Assembly (NCBI RefSeq): GCF_039872765.1
Contig: NZ_JBDPZC010000001.1
Coordinates: 1,240,001-1,304,000, forward strand
Source of the DNA: Roseateles_B flavus
Lineage (GTDB): Bacteria; Pseudomonadota; Gammaproteobacteria; Burkholderiales; Burkholderiaceae_C
Reading direction: 5' to 3'
Length of the DNA: 64,000 nt
Shown here: in pieces, positions 30,617 through 39,592 of the stretch
Position numbering within the stretch: the first letter of the stretch is position 1
Layout of the letters: each line of letters opens with the position of its first letter
Position numbers and translations under genes: made by a program
Notes under the pieces: generated by a model
Database searches by the model: none
The model's input: the letters and a program-made list of their open reading frames with translations, nothing else
Told to the model about the DNA's origin: nothing

Positions 30617-32539
30617 ATGAGCTTTCCCTTGCTGCAGACCATCGCCAGCCCCGCCGACCTGCGTCGCCTGCCGCGTGCGCAGCTCAAGCAGCTGGCTGAC
30701 GAGCTGCGCGCCTACGTGCTGGAGAGCGTGTCCAAGACCGGCGGCCATCTGGGCTCCAACCTGGGCACGGTCGAGCTGACGGTTGCACTGCACTACGTGT
30801 TCAACACGCCCGAGGACCGCCTGGTCTGGGACGTGGGCCACCAGACCTATCCGCACAAGGTGCTGACGGGCCGGCGCGATCGCATGTCCGGCCTGCGCCA
30901 GCTGGGCGGCATCAGCGGCTTCCCGCGCCGCGACGAAAGCGAATACGACACCTTCGGCACCGGCCATTCCTCCACCTCGATCTCCGCCGCCCATGGCATG
31001 GCCATGGCGGCCAAGATCAAGGGCGAGGACCGCAAGGCCGTGGCCATCATCGGCGACGGCGCCATGACCGCGGGCATGGCCTTCGAGGCGCTGAACAACG
31101 CAGGCGTGGCCCACGGCGGCCTGATGGGCGATGTGCTCGTCATCCTGAACGACAACGACATGTCGATCAGCCCGCCCGTCGGCGCCCTCAACAAATACCT
31201 GGCCCGCCTGATGAGCGGCAGCTTCTACGCCGCCGCCCGCGAAGGCGCCAAGAGCGTGCTCAAGAACACGCCGCTGTACGAGTTCGCCCGCCGCTTCGAG
31301 GAGCACACCAAGGGCATGGTGGTGCCCGGCACCATCTTCGAGGAGTTCGGTTTCAACTACGTCGGCCCCATCGACGGTCATGACCTCGACTCCCTGATCC
31401 CCACCCTGGAGAACCTGCGCGACCGCGGCGGCCCGCAGTTCCTGCACGTGGTCACGAAGAAGGGCGCCGGCTACAAGCTGGCGGAGGCCGACCCGGTCAA
31501 GTACCACGCCGCCTCGGGCAAGTTCGACCCGGCCGTGGGCTTCGTCAAGTCCGCCACGCCGGCCAAGCCGACCTTCACCCAGATCTTCGGCGAGTGGCTG
31601 TGCGACATGGCCGAGCAGGACCCGCGCCTGGTGGGCATCACGCCGGCCATGCGCGAGGGCTCGGGCATGGTGGACTTCCACAAGCGCTTCCCGACCCGCT
31701 ACCACGACGTCGGCATCGCCGAGCAGCACTCGGTGACCTTCGCCGCGGGCCTGGCCTGCGAGGGCCTGAAGCCCGTCGTGGCCATCTACTCGACCTTCCT
31801 GCAGCGCGCCTACGACCAGCTGATCCATGACGTGGCCCTGCAGAACCTGGACGTGCTCTTCGCCCTGGACCGCGCCGGCCTGGTCGGCGCGGACGGCGCC
31901 ACGCACGCCGGCAACTACGACATCGCCTTCACCCGCTGCATTCCGCTGATGAGCGTGCTGACCCCGGCCGACGAGAACGAGTGCCGCCAGGCGCTCTACA
32001 CCGGCTACCAGCACGAAGGTCCGGTGACGGTGCGCTATCCGCGCGGCGCCGGCGTGGGCACGGCCATCGAGAAGGACATGAAGGCCTGGCCCTGGGGCAA
32101 GGGCGAGATCCGCCGGGAGTCCGGCAGGCCGCAAGGCCGCGCCGGCGCGCCGCGCATCGCCATCCTGGCCTTCGGCACGGTGCTGTACCCGGCCCTGCAG
32201 GCCGCCGAGCAGCTGGACGCCTCCGTGGCCAATATGCGCTTCGTGAAGCCGCTGGACGTCGAGCTGGTCCGCCAGCTGGCCGAAAGCCACGATGCCCTGG
32301 TGACAGTCGAGGAGGGCTGCATCATGGGCGGCGCCGGCAGCGCCGTGATGGAGGCCCTGCAGTCCATGGGCCTGAACCTGCCGGTGCTGCAGCTGGGCCT
32401 GCCGGACCAGTTCGTCGAGCATGGCGACCCGGCCAAGCTGATGGCCATGTGCGGCCTGGATGCGGCGGGCATCGCCCAGTCCATCCTGCAGCGCTTCGGC
32501 GCGCGGCCCGAGCTGCTGCGCCCGGCCGTCAACGAGTGA
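30617..32539 (+). CDS. dxs: 1-Deoxy-D-xylulose-5-phosphate synthase
   Basis: A 640-residue thiamine-diphosphate enzyme joining pyruvate and glyceraldehyde-3-phosphate, the first step of the MEP isoprenoid pathway. Family landmarks: SVSKTGGHLGSNLGTVELT, WDVGHQTYPHKVLTGR, FGTGHSSTSISAAHGMA, the TPP-binding GDGAMTAGMAFEALNNA and later GIAEQHSVTFAAGLA (catalytic glutamate) and VTVEEGCIMGG. Length is slightly more than usual owing to an insertion rich in Arg and Gly near residue 500 (RRESGRPQGRAGAPR). It closes the xseB-ispA-dxs operon. Confidence 0.97.
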   Translation: MSFPLLQTIASPADLRRLPRAQLKQLADELRAYVLESVSKTGGHLGSNLGTVELTVALHYVFNTPEDRLVWDVGHQTYPHKVLTGRRDRMSGLRQLGGISGFPRRDESEYDTFGTGHSSTSISAAHGMAMAAKIKGEDRKAVAIIGDGAMTAGMAFEALNNAGVAHGGLMGDVLVILNDNDMSISPPVGALNKYLARLMSGSFYAAAREGAKSVLKNTPLYEFARRFEEHTKGMVVPGTIFEEFGFNYVGPIDGHDLDSLIPTLENLRDRGGPQFLHVVTKKGAGYKLAEADPVKYHAASGKFDPAVGFVKSATPAKPTFTQIFGEWLCDMAEQDPRLVGITPAMREGSGMVDFHKRFPTRYHDVGIAEQHSVTFAAGLACEGLKPVVAIYSTFLQRAYDQLIHDVALQNLDVLFALDRAGLVGADGATHAGNYDIAFTRCIPLMSVLTPADENECRQALYTGYQHEGPVTVRYPRGAGVGTAIEKDMKAWPWGKGEIRRESGRPQGRAGAPRIAILAFGTVLYPALQAAEQLDASVANMRFVKPLDVELVRQLAESHDALVTVEEGCIMGGAGSAVMEALQSMGLNLPVLQLGLPDQFVEHGDPAKLMAMCGLDAAGIAQSILQRFGARPELLRPAVNE

Positions 32540-32546
32540 GGACGCG

Positions 32547-32605
32547 GGCAGGCCTGCGGGCCTGCCGCCCCTGCCGGCGCCCGATGTCACGCGGCAGGCA
32601 TTTTT
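32547..32605 (+). terminator. Overlapping hairpins with T run after dxs, before folE2
   Basis: Hairpin A: GGCAGGCC (32547-32554) with GGCCTGCC (32559-32566). Hairpin B: GCCTGCCGC (32560-32568) with GCGGCAGGC (32591-32599), followed by A-TTTTT (32601-32605). The 3' arm of A overlaps the 5' arm of B, so only one can form at a time. B is terminator-like. Confidence 0.5.
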
Positions 32606-32690
32606 AGAGACCTTGCCCGCACGGGTTTCCCCGGGTCGTGTCATGCTTGCGGCTTCCGGTGCTTCCCCTGGCCGGCCGTATTCCCCGCTT

Positions 32691-33485
32691 ATGAACCAAG
32701 TCACCAGCAGTCTCCACATCCCCGACACCCAGAGCGAGCGCGACGAGCGTCACCTCGTGATCCAGCGCGTCGGCGTCAAGGATGTGCGCTATCCGCTGCA
32801 ACTGCGCCTGGACCGCGACACCCAGCCCACCGTGGGCACCTGGGCCCTGGACGTGATGCTGCCTGCCGAGAAGAAGGGCACCCACATGTCCCGCTTCGTG
32901 GCCTGGCTGGATGCGCTGAAGCAGCCGCTGGACGCCGCCGTGCTGCGCGCCCTGCACGAGGAGATGCTGGCCAAGCTGGAAGCGCGCGAGGGCCGCATCG
33001 AAGTCCGCTTCACCTTCTTCCTGCGCAAGCGCGCGCCGGTCTCGGGCATCGAGAGCCTGCTGGACTACCAGGGCGCCTTCATCACCGAGACCCGCGAGGG
33101 GCGCAGCCGCGTGTGGCTGGAGATCGCGGCGCCGGTGAAGAGCCTGTGCCCCTGCTCCAAGGAAATCTCCGACTACGGCGCCCACAACCAGCGCTCGCTG
33201 GTGACCATCCGCGTCGAGCTGCTGGACGACAGCCTGGGCCTGGCCGAGCTGGTGCGTGCCGCCGAGCTCAGCGCGTCCAGCGAGATCTGGCCCCTGCTGA
33301 AGCGGGCCGATGAAAAGTGGATCACCGAGCACGCCTACGAAAACCCCAAGTTCGTTGAGGACCTGGTGCGTGACGTGGCCCTGCGCCTCAACGCCGAGCC
33401 GCGCATCGGAGCCTACCGGGCCGAGGTGGAGAACTTCGAGTCCATCCACAACCACAGCGCCTACGCCTGCATCGAGCGCGCCTGA
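32691..33485 (+). CDS. folE2: GTP cyclohydrolase I, FolE2 type
   Basis: A 264-residue enzyme that converts GTP to dihydroneopterin triphosphate for folate (and queuosine-type) synthesis. FolE2-specific segments: LVIQRVGVKDVRYPLQL, GTHMSRFVAWL, the metal-binding cysteine in SLCPCSKEISDYGAHNQRS and the C-terminal VRAAELSASSEIWPLLKRADE and ESIHNHSAYACIE. FolE2 replaces FolE in many bacteria and works with metals other than zinc. No zur-type operator could be recognised. No ribosome-binding site is evident before the ATG. Confidence 0.96.
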   Translation: MNQVTSSLHIPDTQSERDERHLVIQRVGVKDVRYPLQLRLDRDTQPTVGTWALDVMLPAEKKGTHMSRFVAWLDALKQPLDAAVLRALHEEMLAKLEAREGRIEVRFTFFLRKRAPVSGIESLLDYQGAFITETREGRSRVWLEIAAPVKSLCPCSKEISDYGAHNQRSLVTIRVELLDDSLGLAELVRAAELSASSEIWPLLKRADEKWITEHAYENPKFVEDLVRDVALRLNAEPRIGAYRAEVENFESIHNHSAYACIERA

Positions 33486-34101
33486 GCGCCTGCATCTGGC
33501 TGTCGTCAGGGGGCAGCGCGCGGCTCATGCCCGCTGCGCCCGCGGCCCGGCCCTCGGCGCAGGCCCGCCCCGGCCCGCTCTGCGGCATCGACGCCACAGT
33601 CCCCACCGCCGCGCCGGTCCGGACTTGCCCCTAGCTCCGTGAATTGTTGGCAGAGTGGCCCGCGCGAGGCCGAATTTTCTTCGGCGCCAGGCGGCCCCGT
33701 CCGAGGACGCGCCCGCACCGCTTCTCAGGGTCCCTCCGGAGGCGCGGGCCGTGTGCGAGGGCCGGATCGGCCTGACGGGCGGCTGGCAATGGGCGGGCGC
33801 CCCTATCTGCGTTCGCCAGTAGCGAATGCGGTGTTCGTGCCTTCGGTGTGCTAGCGAATTCCCGAGTTCCGCACCACAGGGATAGGGCGCGAGTGTGGCC
33901 TGCAGGCCTCACCATTCTTGCGCCGGAAATTAGCGAAACATTCTGTAATCCGCTCCCAAGAATGCGATCTGCCAGACAGCGGATCTTCTGAAATCCGCGC
34001 CCGGCAAGCGCCGCGCCGGCCTCACGGCTGGTGTCACAAGAGACGAGGGACTGGCCGCCACATACCTACATCAACGGTGGCCGCATGCAGGAGTACTTGA
34101 A
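33486..34101. other. 616-base intergenic region before the TonB receptor
   Basis: No convincing ORF; the only longer frames are GC-rich shadows. It contains three direct copies of TAGCGAA (33820, 33852, 33931), the first with an opposite TTCGC five bases upstream forming a small hairpin. AT-rich patches at 33845-33860 and 33925-33950 may hold the promoter of the receptor gene. GGAG (34090-34093) is the ribosome-binding site for the receptor. Confidence 0.5.
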
Positions 34102-36729
34102 ATGAATCATTCCTTGGGTAAACGCCGGGCCCTGGCCCTGGGCACCGTGGCTGCCGCTGCCGCCTTTGCTTGCACCGCCGGCCATGCCGACGAGGCGCCG
34201 AAGCAGCTGGAGCGCGTGGTGATCGTCGGCTCCAACCTGAAGCGCATCGACGCCGAAGGCCCGTCGCCGGTGCAGGTGTACAAGCGCGCGGACATCGAGG
34301 CGACCGGCGCCACCACGCTGGTGGACGCCCTGTTCACCATGAGCTCGACGACCGGCGGCTTCGACGGCACCAACAGCAATTCCTTCGCCCCCGGCGCCGC
34401 CGCCGTGTCGCTGCGCGGCATGGGCGAGAAGAACGTGCTGGTGCTGCTGAACGGCCGCCGCCTGGCCAACTACGGTTTTGCGCAAGGCACCGATTCCACC
34501 TTCGTGGACCTGAACAGCCTGCCGCTGTCGGCCATCGACGAGATCCAGGTGCTGCGCGACGGCGCTTCCGCCATCTACGGCTCGGACGCCGTGGCCGGCG
34601 TGATCAACTTCGTGACCCGCCGCGACTTCAAGGGTCTGGAGCTGGGCGCCAAGTACTCGCAGAACACCGCGGGCGACCTGAAGACCGGTTCGGCCAACAT
34701 CACCGCCGGCTTCGGCGATCTGGGCCGTGACCGCTTCAACCTGCTGGCCACGCTGGACCTCTACCAGCGCGGCGCCAAGATCGCCGGCAAGCACGAGTTC
34801 ACCCGCACGAACGACCTGCGCTCCATCGGCGGCCAGGACAACCGGGCCACCGATCGGAGCCCGGGCTCCTACTACAACGTCGGCACCGGCGAGCGCCATG
34901 CCATGCCCGGCTGCGCGGCACCTTCCGTCGTCGAGGTGGACGACCGTGGCGACGAATACTGCCGCACCGACGTCGATGGCGGCACCAAGCTCACGCCCAA
35001 CCTGAAGCGCGCTACCGGCATCCTGGTCGGCACCTTCGAGCTGAGCAAGGACACGCAGCTCTTCGGCGAACTCTCGCTGAACCGCAACAAGACCGACTGG
35101 GCTGACAGCTACTCCAGCATCGAGACCTACCAGGCTGACCGCTACATCATGCCGGACTGGGGCTCCTACAAGCCCGCGCTCGGCGGTGGCGAAGCGCTGA
35201 TGGTGTTCCGCTCGGTGTACGAGGCCGGCCGCTCGCAGTCCCATGCCACCTCGGACAACACCCGCGTGCTCGCCGGTGCCCGGGGCTCCTTCGGCAACTA
35301 TGACTGGGAAGCTGCCGCGAGCTACAGCAACAACGCCCTGTCCCTGGGACAGGACGGACTGCTCAAGCGCGATGCCGTCACCCAGGCCCTGAAGACCGGC
35401 AGCTACGACCCCTTCGCGCTGAAGAACCCCGAATCGGCCTGGCGCCCCCTGCTGACCTCGGTGGAGCGCACGGCTTCGTCCAAGCTGAGCACGCTGGACG
35501 CCAAGATCAGCAATCCCGAGGCCTTCAAGCTGGGCGGCCCGGTGGGCATTGCCGCGGGCGTGCAGTTCATGAGCGAGTCCATGCGTGACACGCCGGATGC
35601 GCAGATCCAGGCTCACAACATCGAGAACTATGGCGGCACCGGTTCGGATGGCAGCCGTCGCGTGAGCTCGGCCTTCGTCGAGATGAGCCTGCTGCCGATC
35701 AAGAAGCTGGAAGTGCAGCTGGCCCTGCGCAGCGACCACTACAGCGACTTCGGCAACACCGTGAACCCCAAGCTGGCCGTGGCCTTCCGCCCTACGGACA
35801 GCCTGCTGCTGCGCGGTGGCTACAACACGGCCTTCAAGGCGCCGACCCTGCCCCAGATGCACATGGCCGAGACCACGGCCTACTCCTCGGGCGTGGCCGA
35901 CTGGGTGCGCTGCCGTCCGCTGGGCTACGGGCCCGACCAGTGCCACTACTACCCCAAGATGCTGCTGGTCTCGAACACGGAACTGAAGCCGGAGAAGACC
36001 AAGATCGCCTCCTTCGGCGCCGTGTTCAACCCGACGCGCGACTTCCTGCTGAGCCTGGACTACTACCGTCTCGAGCAGCGTGACGCGATCCAGCTGCTGG
36101 ACGGCCAGTACCTGCTGGACCACGAGTTCGACACCCCGGGCTTCGACAAGCTGGTGATCCGTGATCCGCGCAATCCCGCGCTGGAGGCACGCTTCCCCGG
36201 CCTGCGCCATGGCCGCCTCAACACCATCGTCACGCCCTTCATCAACGTGGGCCGCGTGAAGACCGATGGTGCCGACATCGAGGGCCGCTACGCCTTCGAG
36301 CTGGCCGGTGGCAAGTTCTCGCTGCGCAACGAACTGAACTACCAGTTCCATTTCAAGCAGTCCGACGTGCAGGACCAGGACCCGACCGAACGCCTGGACA
36401 GCTACTACCGCCCGAAGTGGCGCAATGTGCTGAGCCTGGGCTACGAGCGCGGCGCCTGGGCCGGCAGCCTGCGTGCGAACACCAGCGCCAGCGTCCTGAA
36501 CATCGACGATCCCACGCACATCATGGACGGCCAGGAAGTGGACCGCCTGCCCAGCTACACCACGCTGGACTTCAACGTCCGCTACAAGGGCTTCAAGAAC
36601 ATGGTGGTCAATGCCGGCATCACCAACTTCACCGACAAGCGCTCGCGCTTCTCGACGCAGTACGGCAGCTTCCTGGACAGCACCGACGGCCCCAACGCCT
36701 ACGTCAGCGTCCGCTATTCCTTCTATTGA
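34102..36729 (+). CDS. TonB-dependent outer-membrane receptor
   Basis: An 875-residue outer-membrane receptor. Signal peptide about 1-29 (KRRALALGTVAAAAAFA, cleaved near GHA-DE). A TonB-box-like segment (ERVVIVGSNLKR) and the plug domain follow: VSLRGMGEKNVLVLLNGRR, VLRDGASAIYGSDAVAGVIN; then a 22-strand barrel ending in aromatic VSVRYSFY, the usual C-terminal signature. It belongs to the plug family with RIDAEGPSPVQVYKRADIEA, widespread in Xanthomonadales and Burkholderiales, and commonly linked to uptake of carbohydrates, peptides or unknown ligands. No partner transporter or regulator is adjacent; a very long leader precedes it. Confidence 0.93.
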   Translation: MNHSLGKRRALALGTVAAAAAFACTAGHADEAPKQLERVVIVGSNLKRIDAEGPSPVQVYKRADIEATGATTLVDALFTMSSTTGGFDGTNSNSFAPGAAAVSLRGMGEKNVLVLLNGRRLANYGFAQGTDSTFVDLNSLPLSAIDEIQVLRDGASAIYGSDAVAGVINFVTRRDFKGLELGAKYSQNTAGDLKTGSANITAGFGDLGRDRFNLLATLDLYQRGAKIAGKHEFTRTNDLRSIGGQDNRATDRSPGSYYNVGTGERHAMPGCAAPSVVEVDDRGDEYCRTDVDGGTKLTPNLKRATGILVGTFELSKDTQLFGELSLNRNKTDWADSYSSIETYQADRYIMPDWGSYKPALGGGEALMVFRSVYEAGRSQSHATSDNTRVLAGARGSFGNYDWEAAASYSNNALSLGQDGLLKRDAVTQALKTGSYDPFALKNPESAWRPLLTSVERTASSKLSTLDAKISNPEAFKLGGPVGIAAGVQFMSESMRDTPDAQIQAHNIENYGGTGSDGSRRVSSAFVEMSLLPIKKLEVQLALRSDHYSDFGNTVNPKLAVAFRPTDSLLLRGGYNTAFKAPTLPQMHMAETTAYSSGVADWVRCRPLGYGPDQCHYYPKMLLVSNTELKPEKTKIASFGAVFNPTRDFLLSLDYYRLEQRDAIQLLDGQYLLDHEFDTPGFDKLVIRDPRNPALEARFPGLRHGRLNTIVTPFINVGRVKTDGADIEGRYAFELAGGKFSLRNELNYQFHFKQSDVQDQDPTERLDSYYRPKWRNVLSLGYERGAWAGSLRANTSASVLNIDDPTHIMDGQEVDRLPSYTTLDFNVRYKGFKNMVVNAGITNFTDKRSRFSTQYGSFLDSTDGPNAYVSVRYSFY

Positions 36730-36765
36730 TCCGGCACGGGGGCGACCCCGTCCTGATTCCCACGG

Positions 36766-36788
36766 GGCCCGCGCAAGCGGGCCTTTTT
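36766..36788 (+). terminator. Terminator of the TonB receptor gene
   Basis: GGCCCGC (36766-36772) and GCGGGCC (36777-36783) around GCAA, followed by TTTTT: a textbook plus-strand terminator. Confidence 0.92.
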
Positions 36789-36811
36789 CATTTCGCAGGC
36801 GCCAATGAAAA

Positions 36812-36840
36812 GTGCCCGCCGCAAGTCATGCGGCGGGCAC
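36812..36840 (-). terminator. Terminator of the small peptide gene
   Basis: GTGCCCGCCGC (36812-36822) and GCGGCGGGCAC (36830-36840) form an 11-base perfect stem; on the minus strand TTTT follows. It terminates the transcript from the peptide gene at 36896-37072. Confidence 0.88.
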
Positions 36841-36895
36841 CGAGGTGCTCAGCGCTGTCGCGCTGAGTGGGTGTCTTGAATCGGTGGCGCTGCTC

Positions 36896-37072
36896 TTACA
36901 GCGGAGGAGGGGACGTCTCGTCGGGTTCCGGCGTCAGGCGATCCTTGCGGGGCGGGTCGAACAGAGCACCACCGTCGCCGGGCTTGTTGCTGCTGCCGTC
37001 GATGGTGACCGTGGGCAGGGTGTTGGTGCCGCCAGCGACGGCCAGCAGTTCGTCAAGACTCAGTGCGATCAT
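36896..37072 (-). CDS. Small 58-residue peptide with a double-glycine-type leader
   Basis: The frame from ATG 37072 encodes 58 residues and is preceded by AAGGGAG with good spacing. The N-terminus MIALSLDELLAVAGG has the pattern of double-glycine leaders (LS-x-x-EL-x-x-V-x-GG) used by bacteriocins, peptide pheromones and some RiPP precursors processed by C39-peptidase ABC exporters. The 43 residues after the GG are hydrophilic and Pro/Asp/Gly-rich (TNTLPTVTIDGSSNKPGDGG and so on, ending SPPPL), unlike typical bacteriocin cores. A longer in-frame form to 37204 is less likely because it lacks a ribosome-binding site. No exporter, protease or modifying enzyme gene is next to it. Its own terminator follows. 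Confidence 0.6.
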   Translation of the reverse strand: MIALSLDELLAVAGGTNTLPTVTIDGSSNKPGDGGALFDPPRKDRLTPEPDETSPPPL

Positions 37073-37299
37073 GGATCTCCCTTTTTTGGATGATTCGAGT
37101 TGGTTTGGATGCCATCGGCTGGTGCAACTGGCATGACCCAGGATCACACCGAACTCGCAGGTGGGCGGCCTCTGCGCCTTCTGCCCACCGACGAGCTCTG
37201 CCATGGTGAAGGGATTCTAGTCAGGCGCTAACGCCAGAAATGCATGCCTTGCACTCGCTGTGCGAGGAGCGGGCAGACGCACCGCGCGGCGGGCACCGC

Positions 37300-38220
37300 T
37301 CAATGTGGTGGCAGGGCTTGGCGGGCCGCAGCGGCTTCCTCCTGAATGGCCTGGCACAGACTCGCCCGCAGCGCATGACGGCTGCGCAGCAGCGGCCGGA
37401 TGATATAGATCCGATAGGGCACCGACACCCGCAGCCGCCGCAGCTGCAGGCCCTGACCGCTGAACTGCAGCGCCGTCAGCGGGTTCAGGATGGACAGCCC
37501 CAGCCCCTGGCGCACGCATTCGCAGATGGCGGCGGCGCTGTGCGTCTCCAGCTGCAGGCGGCGGGCGATGCCGGCGGCTTCGAACAGGGCGTCGAGCTGC
37601 TGGCGGTAGGGGTCCTGGCTGGCCAGGCTGATGAAGGCCTGGCCGCGCAGGTCCTCCAGGGCCAGGCTGGCGTTCGCGAGCAGCGGGTGGCCGTCGGGCA
37701 GCACGCAGACCTCGTCGGCCTCGAACAGCAGCTCGCTGTGCGTGCCCGGCGGCGAGGTCGCCTGCTCGCTCAGGCCAAGGTCGTAGCGCTGCTCGCTGAG
37801 CCACTCCTCCAGCAGGGGCGACTCCTGCGGTGTGATGCTGATGCGCCCCTCGGGGGCCAGGTCTTGCCAGCGCTTGCAGGCGCCCGGCAGCAGGGCCTGG
37901 GTCAGGGCCGGCAGGCTCAGCAGCTCCAGCACGGTCTCGTGGCCCTGGGCCAGGGCGCGGGCCCGCTGCACGATGCGGTCCAGGCCGGCGTAGCTGCGCT
38001 GCACCTCTTCAAAAAGACTCAGGGCCGCCTGCGTGGGCTTGAGCCGGCCGCGCACGCGGTCGAACAGCGCATAGCCCAGCAGGAACTCCAGCCGGGCCAG
38101 CTCGCGGCTCAGCGTGGGCTGCGAGGTGTGAAGGGCGCGCGCCGCCTCGCTGACGCCGCCGCTGAGCATCAGGGCGCGGAAGATCTCGATGTGCCGGTGG
38201 CTGATCAGGTCGGGATTCAT
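37300..38220 (-). CDS. lysR: LysR-family regulator, probable LysR of lysA
   Basis: A 306-residue LTTR. The N-terminal winged helix (residues 5-65) includes GGVSEAARALHTSQPTLSRE and LEFLLGYALFDRVRGR, then the linker helix and a two-part effector domain (for example CVRQGLGLSILNPL). It is transcribed away from lysA with 107 bases between starts, the arrangement known for Escherichia coli lysR-lysA, where LysR activates lysA when diaminopimelate is present and lysine is low. The same role is inferred from this context. Confidence 0.85.
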   Translation of the reverse strand: MNPDLISHRHIEIFRALMLSGGVSEAARALHTSQPTLSRELARLEFLLGYALFDRVRGRLKPTQAALSLFEEVQRSYAGLDRIVQRARALAQGHETVLELLSLPALTQALLPGACKRWQDLAPEGRISITPQESPLLEEWLSEQRYDLGLSEQATSPPGTHSELLFEADEVCVLPDGHPLLANASLALEDLRGQAFISLASQDPYRQQLDALFEAAGIARRLQLETHSAAAICECVRQGLGLSILNPLTALQFSGQGLQLRRLRVSVPYRIYIIRPLLRSRHALRASLCQAIQEEAAAARQALPPH

Positions 38221-38327
38221 GCCGAAAGCATATCAAGCGTGAATACATGATGAACAAAATGCTATTTGCGGATATGGAAAGGCGCCTGCATGCTGTGAAG
38301 CATCCCAGACCTCTCCCGGTGCCGACC

Positions 38328-39572
38328 ATGACCCTGCCCCTCGATCCCGCCCGCATCCAGCAACTGGCCCAGCAGTTCGGCACGCCGCTGTGGACCTACG
38401 ACGCGCCCACCATCCGCGAGCGCATCGCGGCGCTGAAGGCCTTCGACACCATCCGTTTCGCGCAGAAGGCCTGCTCCAACACCCACCTGCTGCGCCTCAT
38501 GCGCGAGCAGGGTGTGAAGGTGGATGCGGTGTCGCGCGGCGAGATCCTGCGCGCCCTGGCCGCGGGCTACGAGCCTGGCACGCCGGGCCAGGAGATCGTC
38601 TTCACCGCCGACCTGCTGGACCGCGCGACGCTGGACACCGTGGTGCAGCACCGCATCCCCGTGAACGCCGGCTCCATCGACATGCTGCGCCAGCTGGGCC
38701 CGCGCTCGCCGGGCCACCCGGTGTGGCTGCGCATCAACCCCGGCTTCGGCCATGGCCACAGCAACAAGACCAACACCGGCGGCGAGCACAGCAAGCACGG
38801 CATCTGGCACGCCGAGCTGGGCGCCGCGCTGGCCGAGGTCAAGGCGCAGGGCCTGCAGCTGCATGGCCTGCACATGCACATCGGCTCCGGCGTGGACTAC
38901 AGCCACCTGGCCCAGGTCTGCGATGCCATGGTCGATCTCGTGAAGCAGGTGAAGGCCGCGGGCCTGGACCTGCAGGCGATCTCCAGCGGCGGCGGGCTTT
39001 CCATCCCCTACCGGGAGGGCGACCCTGTGGTCGACACCGCCCACTACTTCGGCCTCTGGGACAGCGCCCGCCACACGGCCCAGGCGCTGCTGGGCCACGC
39101 CCTGCATCTGGAGATCGAGCCGGGCCGCTACCTGGTGGCCGAGTGCGGCAGTCTGATCACCGAGGTGCGGGCAGTGAAGGATGCCGGCCGCAATCACTTC
39201 ATGATGGTCGATGCCGGCTTCAACGAGCTGATGCGCCCCGCCATGTACGGCGCCTTCCACGCCATGAGCCTGGTGCCGCAGGACGGCGCCCAGCGCCCGC
39301 TGCAGCCCACCGTGGTGGCTGGCCCGCTGTGCGAATCCGGGGATGTGTTCACCCAGGGCGATGGCGGCGTGGTCCAGCCCCAGCCGCTGCCGCCGGCGCA
39401 GGTGGGCGACCTCCTGGTGATCCATGACACCGGGGCCTATGGCGCGTCCATGTCCAGCAACTACAACTCCCGGCCCCTCATCGCCGAGGTGCTGCTGGAC
39501 GGGGGCGAGGCCCGCCTCATCCGCCGCCGGCAGACGGTGGAGGAACTGCTGGCCCTGGAGCAGGGGCTGTGA
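38328..39572 (+). CDS. lysA: Diaminopimelate decarboxylase
   Basis: A 414-residue PLP enzyme making lysine from meso-diaminopimelate, the last step of lysine synthesis. The start at 38328 (MTLPLDPARIQQLAQQFG) gives the family's length; an ATG frame back to 38247 would add 27 residues. Seen are the PLP lysine in RFAQKACSNTHLLRLMRE, GVKVDAVSRGEILRAL, the glycine loop ISSGGGLSIPYR, EIEPGRYLVAECG and the C-terminal CESGDVFTQ with the substrate-binding cysteine, and DTGAYGASMSSNYNSRP. Divergent lysR likely controls it. Confidence 0.94.
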   Translation: MTLPLDPARIQQLAQQFGTPLWTYDAPTIRERIAALKAFDTIRFAQKACSNTHLLRLMREQGVKVDAVSRGEILRALAAGYEPGTPGQEIVFTADLLDRATLDTVVQHRIPVNAGSIDMLRQLGPRSPGHPVWLRINPGFGHGHSNKTNTGGEHSKHGIWHAELGAALAEVKAQGLQLHGLHMHIGSGVDYSHLAQVCDAMVDLVKQVKAAGLDLQAISSGGGLSIPYREGDPVVDTAHYFGLWDSARHTAQALLGHALHLEIEPGRYLVAECGSLITEVRAVKDAGRNHFMMVDAGFNELMRPAMYGAFHAMSLVPQDGAQRPLQPTVVAGPLCESGDVFTQGDGGVVQPQPLPPAQVGDLLVIHDTGAYGASMSSNYNSRPLIAEVLLDGGEARLIRRRQTVEELLALEQGL

Positions 39573-39592
39573 CGGCCGCGTGACAGAAATTT

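Noticed and set aside
33631..33915. 94-residue minus-strand frame in the 616-base gap
   Set aside because: No ribosome-binding site, arginine/alanine-rich composition typical of non-coding GC-rich DNA, no recognised motif.
34066..36519. 817-residue minus-strand frame opposite the TonB receptor gene
   Set aside because: It lies fully antisense to a clear receptor, has the amino-acid bias of a GC-rich shadow (Ala, Gly, Val, His, Gln) and no domain or ribosome-binding site.
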